Shown here: in pieces, positions 1-12,433 of the stretch | Numbering within the stretch: the first letter of the stretch is position 1 | How the letters are laid out: each line of letters starts with the position of its first letter | Assembly: GCA_022457155.1 (NCBI GenBank) | Contig: JAJGOT010000130.1 | Coordinates: 882,001 to 946,000, forward strand | DNA length: 64,000 bases | From: Cladopsammia gracilis | Lineage: Eukaryota > Cnidaria > Anthozoa > Scleractinia > Dendrophylliidae | Direction of reading: 5' to 3' | Program-made: the position numbers and the translations under genes | Notes under the pieces: model-generated | Databases searched by the model: none | Seen by the model: only the letters and a program-made list of their open reading frames with translations | What the model was told of the DNA's origin: nothing

Positions 1-827
1 AAATAAATCCTTACCCCCTCCCCGCAGTACAAGGTCGAGACACAGGAATAAAAAACACTTTCAACATGCGCTACAGTTGACAGACTTCAACCATGTCTGG
101 GGGGAGCGGGGGAATAGAGATTTAAGTTGTTTAATTTTCACTTTACTTATCGGCGAGTTTTAAGTCGTTTACAAAGTGGTTTTAAAAGGGTGGAGTGTCC
201 CTAAACATTTTGACCATGGTTGTAGGTTGTATCGGAGAAGAACCTTCGTCCATTCTCAACTGATTAACGCATAGACTAAGGCGTATAATTCCAGAATTGG
301 GAAAATAACTCACGCAAAATCAAGACAAATACACTGTAGATTATTTACATGTGGGAAAAATCTGAGACCTTTTGGAGTGCACAGCACAGCAGAACTGAAG
401 GATTTTGCCCAATTCCACGGCAATGGCATAAATTTGATTTGCCTGGCCTGGCTTTTTCAAGATTCTTAGCCTGCGTGACACATCTCGCAAAATAGCCCCT
501 TTAACGCTTCCAAATATGGCAGCACTTCACTTCCAATATGGAACTACTAGTTAAAATATTAGGTCTGTAGATACATGTACAATGTAATATGTAGATCTTA
601 AATATCACACATCATTGCAGAAATATTTACATTATTTAAAAAGATATCGAGCCGTGTTTATAATTTAAACATACCATGCATTGTGTTACAACCTAAACTG
701 CCTGATTTCTTACTCAACATTAGATATTTTCAGGTTGACTTTGGAAAATTAAGATTCTTACACTTTAATATTACATTATTGCAAGCCCTGTCAAGGTTTT
801 AATCCTTTTAATTTCTTTTTATACCAG
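1..827. other. Intronic stretch, no gene seen
   Basis: AT-rich sequence upstream of the first recognised CAP exon. No exon or RNA gene could be supported; it is probably intron of the CAP gene. Confidence 0.5.
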
Positions 828-3800
828 GGACCAAACACATGCAGATTGGGTGAAATGCCTTAAAGGTGTTCTAACTGACCTACATGCTTATGTCAAGGCA
901 CATCACACAACTGGCCTGGTGTGGAGCAAAACTGTAAGTGCTAAAATTGATTTGAAGTAATGCAATGACTTTTTCTTTGACACTTAATATTGTCAGGCAA
1001 GCCTCTTAACTTGATTGGAACAATGTAAATGTAAACTGGATGAAGTACCTTTGCAATGCAGGGAATTAATCATTGATGGTGTTATCAATATTTTTGTAGG
1101 GAGGTGTAGCAAAGGCTGGTGCTGGGTCTCCAGCACCTCCTCCCCCAGGACCAGCACCACCACCCCCTCCCCCAGTACAAGCACCATCACCAGTTGCCTC
1201 TGGTAAACAGGAAGCTGCAACTGCATTATTCAGTGAGATTAACAAGGCAGGCAACAACATTGCCTCAGGTATGTTACATCAATAAATATTTACCATATTT
1301 ATTCTAATAAACAGTACGCCCTATCTCTAATAAATGCCCCTCTCTAATGAAAGTGGGAAAATTCAATAAACTCCTCTCTCTAATAAATACTCCCCAACTC
1401 CAAATCCTGCTTGAAAAATATGGTCAATACAAAGAAATCTATACAGTGCATAAATTAAACTAGTTTTACATTTTATGGATGTAGTATAAAGTTGTGTTCC
1501 CACCAGAAGTCTTTGTCTTGAAATGAAATAAATGCCTCGCTAATAATTGCCCCCCCCCCCCCCACCCCCACCACCCATTTCTTTCTTGTTTTTTTGTTTG
1601 TTTTAAAACATTCAAAAAATGAAGAGTGAGTGCTGTTTGACTACTGCTCTCTCTAGGAAAACAGTTACAAACAACTGAATTACTTTCATCTTGTTATTGA
1701 GCCATACTGATCATTGTTATGCAGGATTGCGGAAAGTTCGAGATGACCAAAAGACTCATAAGAACAAAGATCTGAGAAAAACTGGCCCAGTTCCAGAGAA
1801 ACCAAAACCTGCCTTTGGGGGTGCCCCTAAGGCTGCAGCTGCACCTGTCAAGAAGCCCCCAGTGTTTCAACTGCAAGGAAAGAAGTGGGTTGTGGTATGT
1901 ATAATGCAGTAAAACAAAATGTGTATTTGCCGCGAGCCCTTACACGAGCAGCACACTAATCGTGACAGGCTTCCTGCGTTTCGTTTGACCAAGTGAGTCC
2001 TGGGCACTTTGACCAAGTGAGTCACTTAGACTGCTATTACTGCTGTTCTTTATCAGGCAGTGAGGTTGATTGGTTACATGTTGCTTTGTTACTATTGATG
2101 CATTTCAATCCTCGTTATTCTGAATAGATATTGTTCCCTCACAGGTCCGATTTGTTATCGATCGGCTGTTGTGCTTCTTGATTGTAGGCATCCATGCTTC
2201 AGGAATTTCGATTCCACTATCTCTGTTGATGTTATTAGGATGAAGTCTTATGTGGATGGCCTCTTTAACCCTATGGATGTACCAGTGTGGGTCACGGTCA
2301 ATAAACTTAACCTTATTCATTTGTATTGTTAAAATACTTACTGATCTACATTTATTATATTTATTTTATTTTATGACATGTGATATTAAGGCATAGTTAC
2401 ACAAAGGTGTATACTAGGGAACACTCATCTAAATTTAGTACTAAGGTTTCCTGGTAAAAAAAAGGCAAAGTGGACAACAGAGAAACCAATGCCACTTGAT
2501 GCCTGTGTACAGCAACAGAAGGGCAGCACAGATGCTGAACAGTGCCCCCAAATGGGCGCTATGTCTGAAGATCTAAAAGCCGAGGGTGTTATTCACATGG
2601 TTACTGTACATGTGTGACAAGTGGGTATGTTGTACTTAATTTTTTATCTCAGGTAATTTTTATTTTTCCATTGTTTTCAATATGTGCTAATGAATTTGTA
2701 ACAAAGGAAAAACAAAAATTACCTGAAATAAAAAATTAACTACAACAGGTATACAAATGATCGATGCAGCATATTTTACATATATGCTACGTCCAAACTA
2801 AGATTTCATGGTTACATCTAGTTCCATATGTATGGTACAAAATCAATAATGTAATATATCAGTTAGCAAATGCTTAATGTGAGTGACATGTTCATTATGG
2901 CTGCAGGAATATCAAGAAAACAAGAAAGACCTTGTCATCTCTGATCCACTGCCATCACATACAGTGTACATCTATAGCTGCAAGAACACCACAGTTGTAG
3001 TCAAGGGAAAAATCAATTCCATGGTTGTAGGTAAGAACATTTTTGTTAATAAGTTAATCATGTTAGAATTTTCGTGTTGGTTGTCCTGTGCCTTACGCGC
3101 AGTAAAATTTGAGATTTTTTGGTGTCCGGGGTTGCTTACCATTAAGCCAAGGAAACCGATATTTTCGGTTGGAAAGCAAATGGTACGGTTGATTTTCCGA
3201 GAATTCCGGTTGGAGCAAGTGGACAACCTTCAGAGGTTGTCCCGCGATTCCGGTTGGTACGATTCGACTGGAATTTTCCTTACCATTTGAATTTAGAAAA
3301 AAATTCAAATCGCTAAATCGAGTTAACGGTCTGGGTACCAGGACGGAGAAATGGAAAAATTAAATGGTAAATGTAGTCTCGTTGGTTGGTCAGTAAATTT
3401 GGAAAATCGCTTACCATTATGTATTAACGGTCATCCCAACCGGTTTTTTCCTACAAATGGTAAGCACCCCAGTCTTTCAAATGGCAGCCCTATTGCCTTT
3501 TTTCAGAGGGCTCATTTCCGCCGGAAGTTCCTTCGAACGCTTCTCCATAATGTCCGATTACTGCTAGTTTAATAAATCTGTACCGTGTACATATATGTTT
3601 CCTTGAATGATGTTTATTAAATTTTTACCCTAGAAGTTCAGAGTACTCCATCTCCATCACTCATAACCCAAAATAATAATCGGTTTGTGGAATCAGTCAC
3701 TCACACTAACACACCATTGTTGATAATCCAAACCCTTTTAATGACTCAGTGTGTGTTGCTTGTCATAAAATAGACGTTTTTCTGTTAGAAAGGAAAAGCT

Positions 3801-6333
3801 ACAGCACATTTTTTATATTTTATTTTTATCTATTTTGCACCTGAAGTTTATAGCATCTTTTAAGTAAGATCAGTGGCACAGTCCAATAGCTATATAACAT
3901 TCTGTGTTATCTTCAGATGTTATTTGTGTTTTCTTGTCAGATAACTGTAAGAAAACAGCAGTAGTACTTGATGGAGTCATTGGCACTGTTGAGTTTATCA
4001 ATTGTCAGAGTGTGCAATGCCAGGTCAGTGGTCGTTGGATTATTAAGTAATGTTCCACATTAGAACTACGGTAGACTTCATTGTTCTGCGGCATTGGCTC
4101 TTCCCCAAATAGAATGTCTTTGATTTCAAGAATACGGGAGGAGCTGATGGTTTATAATTATATTTCAGTATAAAAATAAAGAAAAACCATTTGCGTCAAA
4201 TAAATTTTAGGAAATGTTCGTGCTTAACCAATCAGAATAGCAGAAGACAATAGCTGATAATTTTGCTTTTTTGATGAAGTTCCCCAGATACAATTTCTTT
4301 AAAAAATTGCATGTTGTGTGATTTGGTCTTAAATTACATGAAACCTTTAAAAATTAAACAAAATGCACTTTGAACCCTAACTTTTTAGCGGTCTTTGAGT
4401 CTAGGCCAATGAGATCACTAGTTGTAACAATGAAAAATGTTGACATTCCATCATGCATTGCCGTTAGCACTTTCCTTCTTATGCGGATCATTGGCTACGG
4501 TCACATCTGAGCTATTAACTATAGTTAAGACGGGGATAACTATAGTTAGCTATTTCGGTAATGTGACCGCTTCTCTGTTCGCTCTAACTACAGTTAGAAA
4601 ATTGACGGTGATCCAAAACAATACAGACTAACTATAGTTATACCCAAGCAGGGTTCATGGGTTAGTCTTAAGTTTACAAACAAACAACCAATCAGGATGT
4701 GACAATGCTTTTCACGAGATGAGAATATATACATCGCGAGATGAGAATATATACATATGCAAAATAAAAAATCCAAAATGTCAACCATGTTGGCATTTCA
4801 CGGATCAACAATAAGGGCCGTCACAAACCTCATTTCGTTCTGACATCATCCATAGGCTAATTAGAACTAACTGCAGTTAACTGCGTGGTGTGACCGCAAA
4901 GTATGACATCACGTAACTTGAGACTAACTTAAGTTAAACTTTAGTTACGTCGTAGATGTGACCGCAGCCATTACAAAGTGTATTGTTTGTCTCACAATGT
5001 GGTCACTTAGTATGAAGGTTGCAATATTTCATCCAGGCAATAAGCTGAGGATTGATAATTTCAATACATATTGTTCAGTTTATAAGCGGTTTCCCAGGGA
5101 TGATCTTTTGCTGTACTGATCTTTCATTGCAATAAACTTTACCTTTAAGTTCTTTAAGTTCCATGCCGTGACAACTGAATACAGTTTATGTGCCGGAGAA
5201 TTCCAGAATTTGATTGGGTGAGCAAGTTTCAGGCGGCAGTGTAATATACTTTTAGTCAGCTAAAATTTGTGAGTAATTGATGACAAAAAACTTATTGAAA
5301 AACTCATTGAAAAAGGTAAATTGAAGTAATTAAAGACCTCATCGGCTCTCCTAGTTCTGTATAATGGTAGGCAATACTAAGCTAGCTGTGCCATTGGCAT
5401 TACATTGCTCCACTTAGTATACTAGTTGTCACAGTTTTGGGATGGAGCATTTCTTTTGGTTTCCCATTTTTGTCAGTGGGGACAGAGATTACTCTTTGTT
5501 TTGGTATGTTCACGACAAACCAAATACAGGCTCAACCTCGTTCCAAAGTTCAAAATAGCTGGTCTTGTGTGTGCTCTGAAGCTGTGGAGGATTGGTACAG
5601 GCAAGTCTGATGTAACCTGCAGTTGTCTAGTCATGCCAGTCTTGGGATGGATGTTATTGAAGTCAGATTATGTGGCTTTTTTACTGATATCGTCACAATT
5701 ACTGATAATTGTCACGATCATGGTTTTATTCACTGACAAAGCTTTTGTTGCTTTGTAGGTCAACGACAGCGTGCCAACAGTTTCCATTGACAAAACTGAT
5801 GGCTGCCAAGTGTTCTTTCCTAAGGGTATTGGTTCAACTGAAATAGTTACAGCTAAGTCCTCGGAGATGAACATTATGATTCCCAAACCAGGTGGACAGG
5901 ACATGGTAAGTTGCAGAATTAATCACACTGGCCTATCTGCAGTGGGTGCAGGTTATCATATTTGCTACCTATCTTGTGTTAAACTAATGGAGTACAAATT
6001 TCCCAGTTTACCAGATATCCACGAAAAGCACACGCCACAACTCTTTACCATGTCCCTAATGTTGTCAAATTCGCCATAGAAAAATCTAGTGTTTTACGGT
6101 GTTTATATTAATTATTATTCTTTTGTCTCTGATGAAACTGGGGCATTATCTTATCACTATGTTTTGCATCATGATTTTATTTTCATTTGAAGATGTCTTG
6201 GTCCAGTGTATGTGTTTTCTGATTGGTTGTTTTGTTACTGTTTTAACAGGCGGAGTTTTCTCTCCCTGAGCAGTTCAAGAGCACATGGAATGGAAAGACA
6301 TTCGTGACCTCATGCAGTGAATCTCTTGGATAA
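828..6333 (+). CDS. CAP1: Adenylyl cyclase-associated protein (CAP), 3' seven exons
   Basis: CAP recycles actin monomers in the cytosol together with cofilin and profilin. Seven exons are readable: 828-933, 1100-1268, 1725-1894, 2907-3030, 3941-4023, 5759-5905 and 6250-6333 (stop TAA 6331-6333). All have AG/GT borders and compatible phases. The first exon carries the end of the helical N-terminal domain (HHTTGLVWSKT), the second a long proline run (profilin/SH3 ligand), the third a WH2-like GLRKV segment, and the last four the C-terminal CARP beta-helix that binds ADP-actin (TDGCQVFF, AKSSEMN). About 290 residues are present of a usual ~470, so the 5' exons lie before the window. Transposons occupy the fourth and fifth introns. 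The paralogue (CAP1 versus CAP2) is not resolvable; invertebrates normally have one gene. Confidence 0.95.
3128..3470. mobile_element. Short TIR element (MITE) in CAP intron
   Basis: Ends are imperfect inverted repeats, GGGGTTGCTTACCATT at the left and AATGGTAAGCACCCC at the right, with no coding capacity. It lies in the intron between CAP exons 2907-3030 and 3941-4023. The target duplication is not clear. Confidence 0.55.
4493..4969. mobile_element. MITE with GGCTRCGGTCACATCT ends, 3-bp TSD
   Basis: Inverted termini GGCTACGGTCACATCT and AGATGTGACCGCAGCC flank 477 bp full of ACTATAGTTA-like palindromes. The flanks carry ATT on both sides (3-bp duplication, PIF/Harbinger-like). A second copy in reverse orientation lies at 40122-42393, flanked by AGT on both sides. 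It sits in a CAP intron. Confidence 0.75.
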
Positions 6334-6472
6334 ATACAGATTGCAAGCAAAACATGGACTTGCTTGGCTTGATGGATGAAATCGATTTTTAGTATGCACA
6401 ATGTAGAATTAGCTTGCATATTAACTGATATGGAAATTTGAAAATTTGCCAAACAACTCTGGGAAATTCTCA

Positions 6473-6478
6473 AATAAA
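6473..6478 (+). terminator. Candidate polyadenylation signal of CAP
   Basis: AATAAA about 140 bp after the CAP stop codon. Further AATAAA hexamers follow near 6741 and 6783, so the 3' end could lie further on. Confidence 0.4.
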
Positions 6479-7253
6479 TTCAAACATGTCGTTTCAGTGA
6501 GGTTAAAGTAACATTTAATGAATGCGGATACCGGTGAAGCCGTGCTCGTTGACTTCTTTGACTGCAGGAATTATGCACTTGATGTTTCACCAGAAGCAAA
6601 ACTGCTTAGATGATATGCTTCTGGTTTCACTCATTCAAGTCAGTGAAGTAACTGAAGCAGTTTTGGGTTTTTTGGTAAACTTAATCAGCAATAAAAAGTG
6701 ATTTTTTACAAATATTTTGTACCGCTGAAAATTAGAGATAAATAAAGGCTGTATTTTTCTTTTTGCACAAAATTAAGCAAAAATAAAGGAACTTAACTAT
6801 GCTACAAAAGAATCATTGATCTGCCCTCTTAGACTCCTATACTCCTATACCGACTCCCTTCAGTGTTTGTACAATACTTGCTTGGTGTGTGCCATCAAGA
6901 AGCATAGAAGCATATTTGTTGAAAGGTTCAGGCTAAGAGGGAGTGTGAAAGATGTCATACATGTAAAAAGAATTGTTTGGAAAAGTAATGATATGGAAGT
7001 CATCATTGAGGTATGACTTGCAGATGTATGCATTGCTAGGAGAACAACTGTCGTTGATGACGTCTTTTGGGTGGAAATTAGCTTGAATGCGTAAATGAAA
7101 GAATGAAGTTACATGAATGGTGTTTTCAAAGCTGTTATTGCTGCGCAGGCGCAGTAGTCACAAAAACTCCCAAAAAAACTTCGAATTTGAGCGTAAAATT
7201 ACGAACGATATAAATGGCTCACCTGAACTTGTTAGTGTGTTTACTAGTGTATT
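6479..7253. other. Intergenic, no gene seen
   Basis: AT-rich sequence after the CAP gene, possibly including a longer CAP 3' UTR. Nothing codon-like is supported. Confidence 0.5.
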
Positions 7254-7263
7254 GAGTGGTTTT

Positions 7264-7540
7264 ATGTGGGCGGCACGGTGGTCTAGGGGTTAGCGCGTCG
7301 GACTTTCAACCTGAAGGTCGGTGGTTCAAAGCCTGGTCTCTGCCGTCGTGTTGTTTCCTTAGACAAGAAACTTTACTCCACACTGTCTCTCTCCACCCAA
7401 CAAAATGCTGGGGGTAACCCTGCGATGGACTAGCATCCAGGGGGGAGTAGCAATATTCCTAGTTGCTTCATGCTACGGAAACCGGGTTAAGTTCCGGCCG
7501 TGTGGGCCATCGTGGCCCGAGTGCGACTTTACCTTTACCT
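7264..7540 (+). mobile_element. tRNA-derived SINE with 10-bp target duplication
   Basis: The head is tRNA-like with an A box TGGTCTAGGGG (7279-7289) and B box GGTTCAAAGCC (7323-7333). The body ends in a repeated CTTTACCTTTACCT tail. The flanks are perfect 10-bp direct repeats GAGTGGTTTT at 7254-7263 and 7541-7550, as expected after target-primed reverse transcription by a partner LINE. Confidence 0.9.
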
Positions 7541-8065
7541 GAGTGGTTTTTGAGCCGATTCAAAGCGATTCCAGCGAGTTTTAGAGTTTTGTAGACTTTT
7601 GAATACGGAATTCCAGAATTTTCTTAGAATTTCTTTGTGATCACTTAGTTTTGTGGATTTAAAATATTATATCTTTAATTTGTTGAGATGCGTTAATCAA
7701 TTCTAGTGAACGTTGATTTGATTCAGACTAATTTGCTCAGTCTGTACAAAGTTATCGATGTAAACAACTCATTTCATGGAATTTGCTTACACATGAACTC
7801 ACTAATGTCATGCAACGACAGACTATTAAATACACGTCTAAAAGTACGTTAATTAGTTGCGCAATGAATTTGTTAAAAACTCTAGTAGGTAGGAATAATG
7901 TTATTATGAAAATTCCTTGAGCATTCCAACCCACAGACTGGAAGAATCCCCGATAATAGCTAACACTAGCAAATATCCACTGCCAGAAATTCATACAGGA
8001 GTCCAGACTGTCGTAGCATTTCGATATAAATACTTATTTGACTCAAAGCAATATATCCTATCTTT

Positions 8066-8520
8066 GTTTAAAGTGCCTATCACCCCTAGAAAATTATTTT
8101 CAGAATCAACTCTATGTACATTGAATAGTTGAATGGTAAACTATTTCGTTTTGAACGTCGTGTACAGAGATTTGAATTTAGAAAATGCTAATTAGATGAC
8201 ATCAACCCAGGAATCATTTATTATACAACTTCTTGTTTTTACCTCCAAGTAATATTTTTTTACGAATCAATTGACTATCCACAGTTTATTTTTAGTATTT
8301 TCAAATTAATTAGCCTCAAGCCGTAAACTGCGCATTGTAAATTGGCGTAGAAATAATGGCAAATTTCCAGGTTGACGTCACCTAATTAGCATTTTCTGAA
8401 TTCAAATCTCTAACTCACAAACGTGACGTTCAAAACAAGGAATATTTTACCATTCAACTATTCAATGTACATAGAGTTGATCCTGAAAACAACTTTCTCG
8501 GGGTGATAGGCACTTTAAAC
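8066..8520. mobile_element. Foldback element with long inverted ends
   Basis: The left end (GTTTAAAGTGCCTATCACCC) is repeated in reverse complement at the right end. Homology between the arms continues inward for well over 100 bp, including a TTCAACTATTCAATGTACAT segment. No open reading frame; non-autonomous. Confidence 0.75.
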
Positions 8521-9068
8521 GTTTTAAGAGGATCTGTTAATTTAATTCAGCTGTGCAACTCATTTCTTAGTGACACTGCTCAGCCATAGGCTGCGTAGGG
8601 TTCAAGTACTCCTGGAATTTTCATAATATACATTTTAACATATAACAGAGTTTGCAAGAAATGATTTGCGATTATCCAACTTACCTTTAGCATGCATTTA
8701 ATTTAAATAGTCTGGCGTCTTTGAATGAGGTTCATGTGTGAACAAATTCTAATTAATTCCGAAATGGGTCGTTCGCGTACAAGAAATCTAACCAATAAAA
8801 GAATGAGTGATGTCCTTTGAAAAGAATGAGTGATAATTATAGTAAAATATCTGTTCTGTACCTAAATCATACCAGGAGAAAATATCATTTGATCACTATA
8901 TAGCTAGACTGAATACTCACAAGAGCAAGAGTAGAGAGCGAGCCAACAATCTTTTTTATGGTCCCATGATTCAGTGTAAGTCATTGCATCTTATTACCAA
9001 CACCATAAACGAAGTTTCGTTTTCATAAAACACGACGTAAGTGTGCACGGAAATACATTTCATTGCAT
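8521..9068. other. No gene seen
   Basis: AT-rich sequence between transposon copies with no supported feature. Confidence 0.5.
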
Positions 9069-9390
9069 GCTTTTTTATCTCGTTAATGCGCATGCGCATT
9101 AAGCGAGATTTCGGAGTCGAGTACGAAAAAGGGACAAAAGTTGTTAAAATTTTGTGGACTTTTGTCCGGGGGGGTTTCTTGTCCCTTCTTTATAGAAGCT
9201 ATATTAGGGCATTGAGGATATGGTTGGTTAAACCGGTTAGGATTTCAAGAAGGGCGTCACATACTGCCACTAAAATTTTTGGGTAGCACCCCTGGACCTA
9301 TTGTTAATTTCCCAAGGGTATTGGGATGTCAGAACTTGTCATGAACTTGTCATATCTCACATTACGTTACCGCAAAGGTTTTAAGTCCTT
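9069..9390 (+). repeat. Interspersed repeat, first copy
   Basis: Begins with a near-perfect palindrome around ATCTCGTTAATGCG / CGCATTAAGCGAGAT, then a unique-looking tail. The same palindrome plus several hundred bp recur in direct orientation from about 15178. Partial tails (GAGCACCCCCGGACCTATTG) recur near 9580 and 10095. The short motif CGCATTAACGAGAT also occurs near 26457 and 27283. Confidence 0.8.
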
Positions 9391-9699
9391 CTTTAAGGAC
9401 TTAAAGCCATTGAAGCTGCTTTAGAAGGGATGCGTTTTCTTGGGAAACGCAGTTTGAGAATTTCACGGTGTATTTTTACGAATGGAGACGTTTTAAGAAA
9501 GTTAAATGGGACAGAAAAGTTTGTGTTTTAATATGAGCGATATGGCAGAGCAAAATAGCATGAACTTTGCGTTTTTTGAGGAGCACCCCCGGACCTATTG
9601 TTAATTTCCCTAGGGTATTGGGATGTCATGAACTTGTCATAATTATCTCACGCTACGTCACCACAAAGGTATTACAGTTCTTATTTAGTTTCGATATCT

Positions 9700-10060
9700 C
9701 ACGTTACCTACGGTATCAATAATCTTTCAAATTTCAAATCATTGCCATTAATAGATTTAGGTACATGGTAGAATGTATTGACGGTGATAAAAATTGCGCT
9801 TTGATTATGCAATAGTATGCAAGGGACCTCGTGATTTTGCAGACTTAGACAAACTATTTCTTGTTTGCTGCAATTCTCTCTACAGTTCTATTCGTATACA
9901 AGTAAAATTTTGTTGTTGACAAAGCAAGCATTTTAACAACCATTTTATAAGCGATCTGAGCGTTTCAATTCAAGACAGACATTGGAACTTATTATTACGG
10001 ACTTAATTGAGAAGTTATTATTTGAGTGCCAATACGAAGAAAATATCAAGAAGTGGTTAG
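9700..10060 (+). repeat. Repeat copy A (duplicated at about 10500-10830)
   Basis: About 300 bp, from ATTGCCATTAATAGATTTAG to the TTATTTGAGTGCCAATAC segment, recurs downstream from about 10525 and continues after 11186. The downstream copy carries the foldback element at 10825-11185, so this copy serves as an empty site. Confidence 0.8.
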
Positions 10061-10824
10061 GATTTTATCGCATACACCGCCACTAAAATTTTTGGGGAGT
10101 ACTCCCGGACCTATGTTAATTTCCCTAGGGAATTGGCATGTCATAATTTTTTTTTTTTAAGTTTTGATATATAGCGTTACATATCAATCTTTCAAATTTG
10201 TTTTTACGTGGATGTGTCCGAGACGGCATTGATCTTCAAAGGTTCAAGAAATTTGTGTTTTTCTTGTCAATCATATGTCGCAAAGCCATTAGTGCTCATT
10301 TAGAAGGGTAAAAAAGGTCAAATGTTCTTGGGAAACGCAGTTTGACTGAAAATTTCACGGTGTATTTTTTAAATGAATGGAGACGTTCTGAGGAAGTTAA
10401 ATGGCAAGGGAGCAAAAACAATAATTACTAAGTTCAATTTATGAAATGAATGGCTTTGAGTTCTCATAGTATGTTATCATTTGATGAACTTTTGATATTA
10501 AATTACCGATCACGCGAACGAAATCATTGCCATTATTAGATTTAGGTACATGGTGGAATGTATTGACGGTGATAAAAATTGCGCTTTGATTATGCAATAG
10601 TATGCAAGGGATCTCGTGATTTTGCTGAACAGACTAATTGTGCAAATGTAGAAGTTATTGTTTGCTGCAATTCTTTCTACAGTCCTATTCGTGTACAAGT
10701 AAAAGTTTGTTGTTCTGAATTGAATGACAAAGCAAGCATTTTAACAACCATTTTATAAGCGATTTCAGCGTTTCGATTCAAGACATACATTGGCATTATT
10801 ACGGACTTAACTGAGAAGATATTA

Positions 10825-11185
10825 GGGCCATTTATACGGGAGAAAATAAGACGCGTCTTATCTAAGACGCGACTTAAATAAGATGCGAAGTGTACCATTT
10901 ATACGTTTGCGTCCAACATAAGACGCGAAGATCACGTATAAATGGTTCGCGTCTTATTTTGATACGGCGCACTTGTTGTTCACGTCTTATTTAGGACACG
11001 AAAGCATTTATACGAGGAAGTTCACGTCTTATTTAAGACGCGGACAAAATAAGAACTTAAAAAATAAGTCGCGTCTAAAATAAGACACGAATGCTTATTT
11101 TGTACTGTTTATACGATCGGTTCGCGTCTTATTTAAGTCGTGTCTTAGATAAGACGCATCTTATTTTCTGTCGTATAAATGGCCC
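10825..11185. mobile_element. Foldback MITE built from ATAAGACGCG repeats
   Basis: Ends GGGCCATTTATACG and CGTATAAATGGCCC are inverted repeats; the interior is made almost entirely of AAGACGCG/CGCGTCTT motifs. The flanks carry TATTA at 10820-10824 and 11186-11190. The related repeat near 10015 lacks the insert and has a single copy of that sequence, which fixes the borders. Confidence 0.85.
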
Positions 11186-11190
11186 TATTA

Positions 11191-12423
11191 TTTGAGTGCC
11201 AATACTACTCAAGTAAAAACCATTTGATAAACGTTTTTTCACCTTTTTTCCGGATCCACGGTTGTGGCGTGCAGGAAAGACAGAAACATTTCCGGTGAAG
11301 ATCACAAGAAAAGACAGAAAGACAGAAAAATATAGCACTGCGACAGCTTGAGACTCAGTTGAAGTAAAAAGTAGTGAAAATTGCTTTTCAGTGTTTATCT
11401 GGCTTTGACACCTTTCGTAATAAAGTTTCCTTTTTATCATTGTGGAATGTCCGGTTTCCGGAAGATTAGAAAGAACGGGAGAGAGCGAATCTTAAAAATG
11501 AAATTAAAGTTGGAAAAATAAATATTTGCTCAATTCTTTCTTTGAGGAATAGAGGAATTCTAAGGATATGCACTTTTTGTCCTGACTTCCTGACTGAATT
11601 TAAGTCTCAAAATAGCAATGAACAATGCGCTATATATGATAAACGATTATACGTGAATAGACTCTGACCGATCAATGACAGACATGTAGCACGCAACATT
11701 TTAGAATCACCATAGGTGTCATAGGTCATGATCAGTAATCAGTTCTTTTCTTCTTCAAAATCTCCGTAAAATTCTAAGATGTTTATGTTTTATATGTAAA
11801 GATCTACAAACGCGGATAAACGTAAACAGTTTTCCGATGCGTTGTGGCACACATCAAAGATTAAGATAGGATGATCCTAGCTTGTTTTTGAACCGGTTCT
11901 GCTTGACATTTCTGACAGTCCTCAGAGAATTAATTCTGTATGGCGATGATCCGCAATTTGCACCTACAGTTTCATAGTTGAGACTAGTTGAACCTCTCAA
12001 ACTCCCCGTAATCTCGAACTCAAATCCATTTCCTTTCGGTGACCTTCGATTTTCTTTTATGTCATATACTATACGAGTCTAATGAGAGTGCGAGATGTCA
12101 GGAGTTCAACTGTATTTTCGAGGTCTTCAGTGCATGTGATTTCAGAGTAATTTTCTGAACTTACAATCATGGGTGGCCAACGACCACTGATGTATAAATC
12201 TTCAAGGTTACCTTCATCATATTCCTTCCCAAAAAGTCATAAAATACCATAAAAAGAATTCACTTACCTTTTGCATCCTTCCGAGGCTTTTGAGTCTTAT
12301 GAGCCTTGTGTGACTGATTTGTGTCGACTTCTGCTTTTTTTTTACTTTTTTCGTTTCCTGTTTTCCTCCTTGTGTTTCACCATGCGGGAAGAGTTACTTA
12401 TTGACTGTTATTTGACGATATAA
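11191..12423. other. No gene seen
   Basis: AT-rich intergenic sequence. The first part continues the repeat interrupted at 10825-11185. No coding or RNA feature is supported. Confidence 0.45.
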
Positions 12424-12433
12424 GATCACCAGA

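Noticed and set aside
7264..7340. Possible functional tRNA gene
   Set aside because: tRNA-like boxes are present, but flanking 10-bp duplications, a long body and a repeated tail show it is a SINE.
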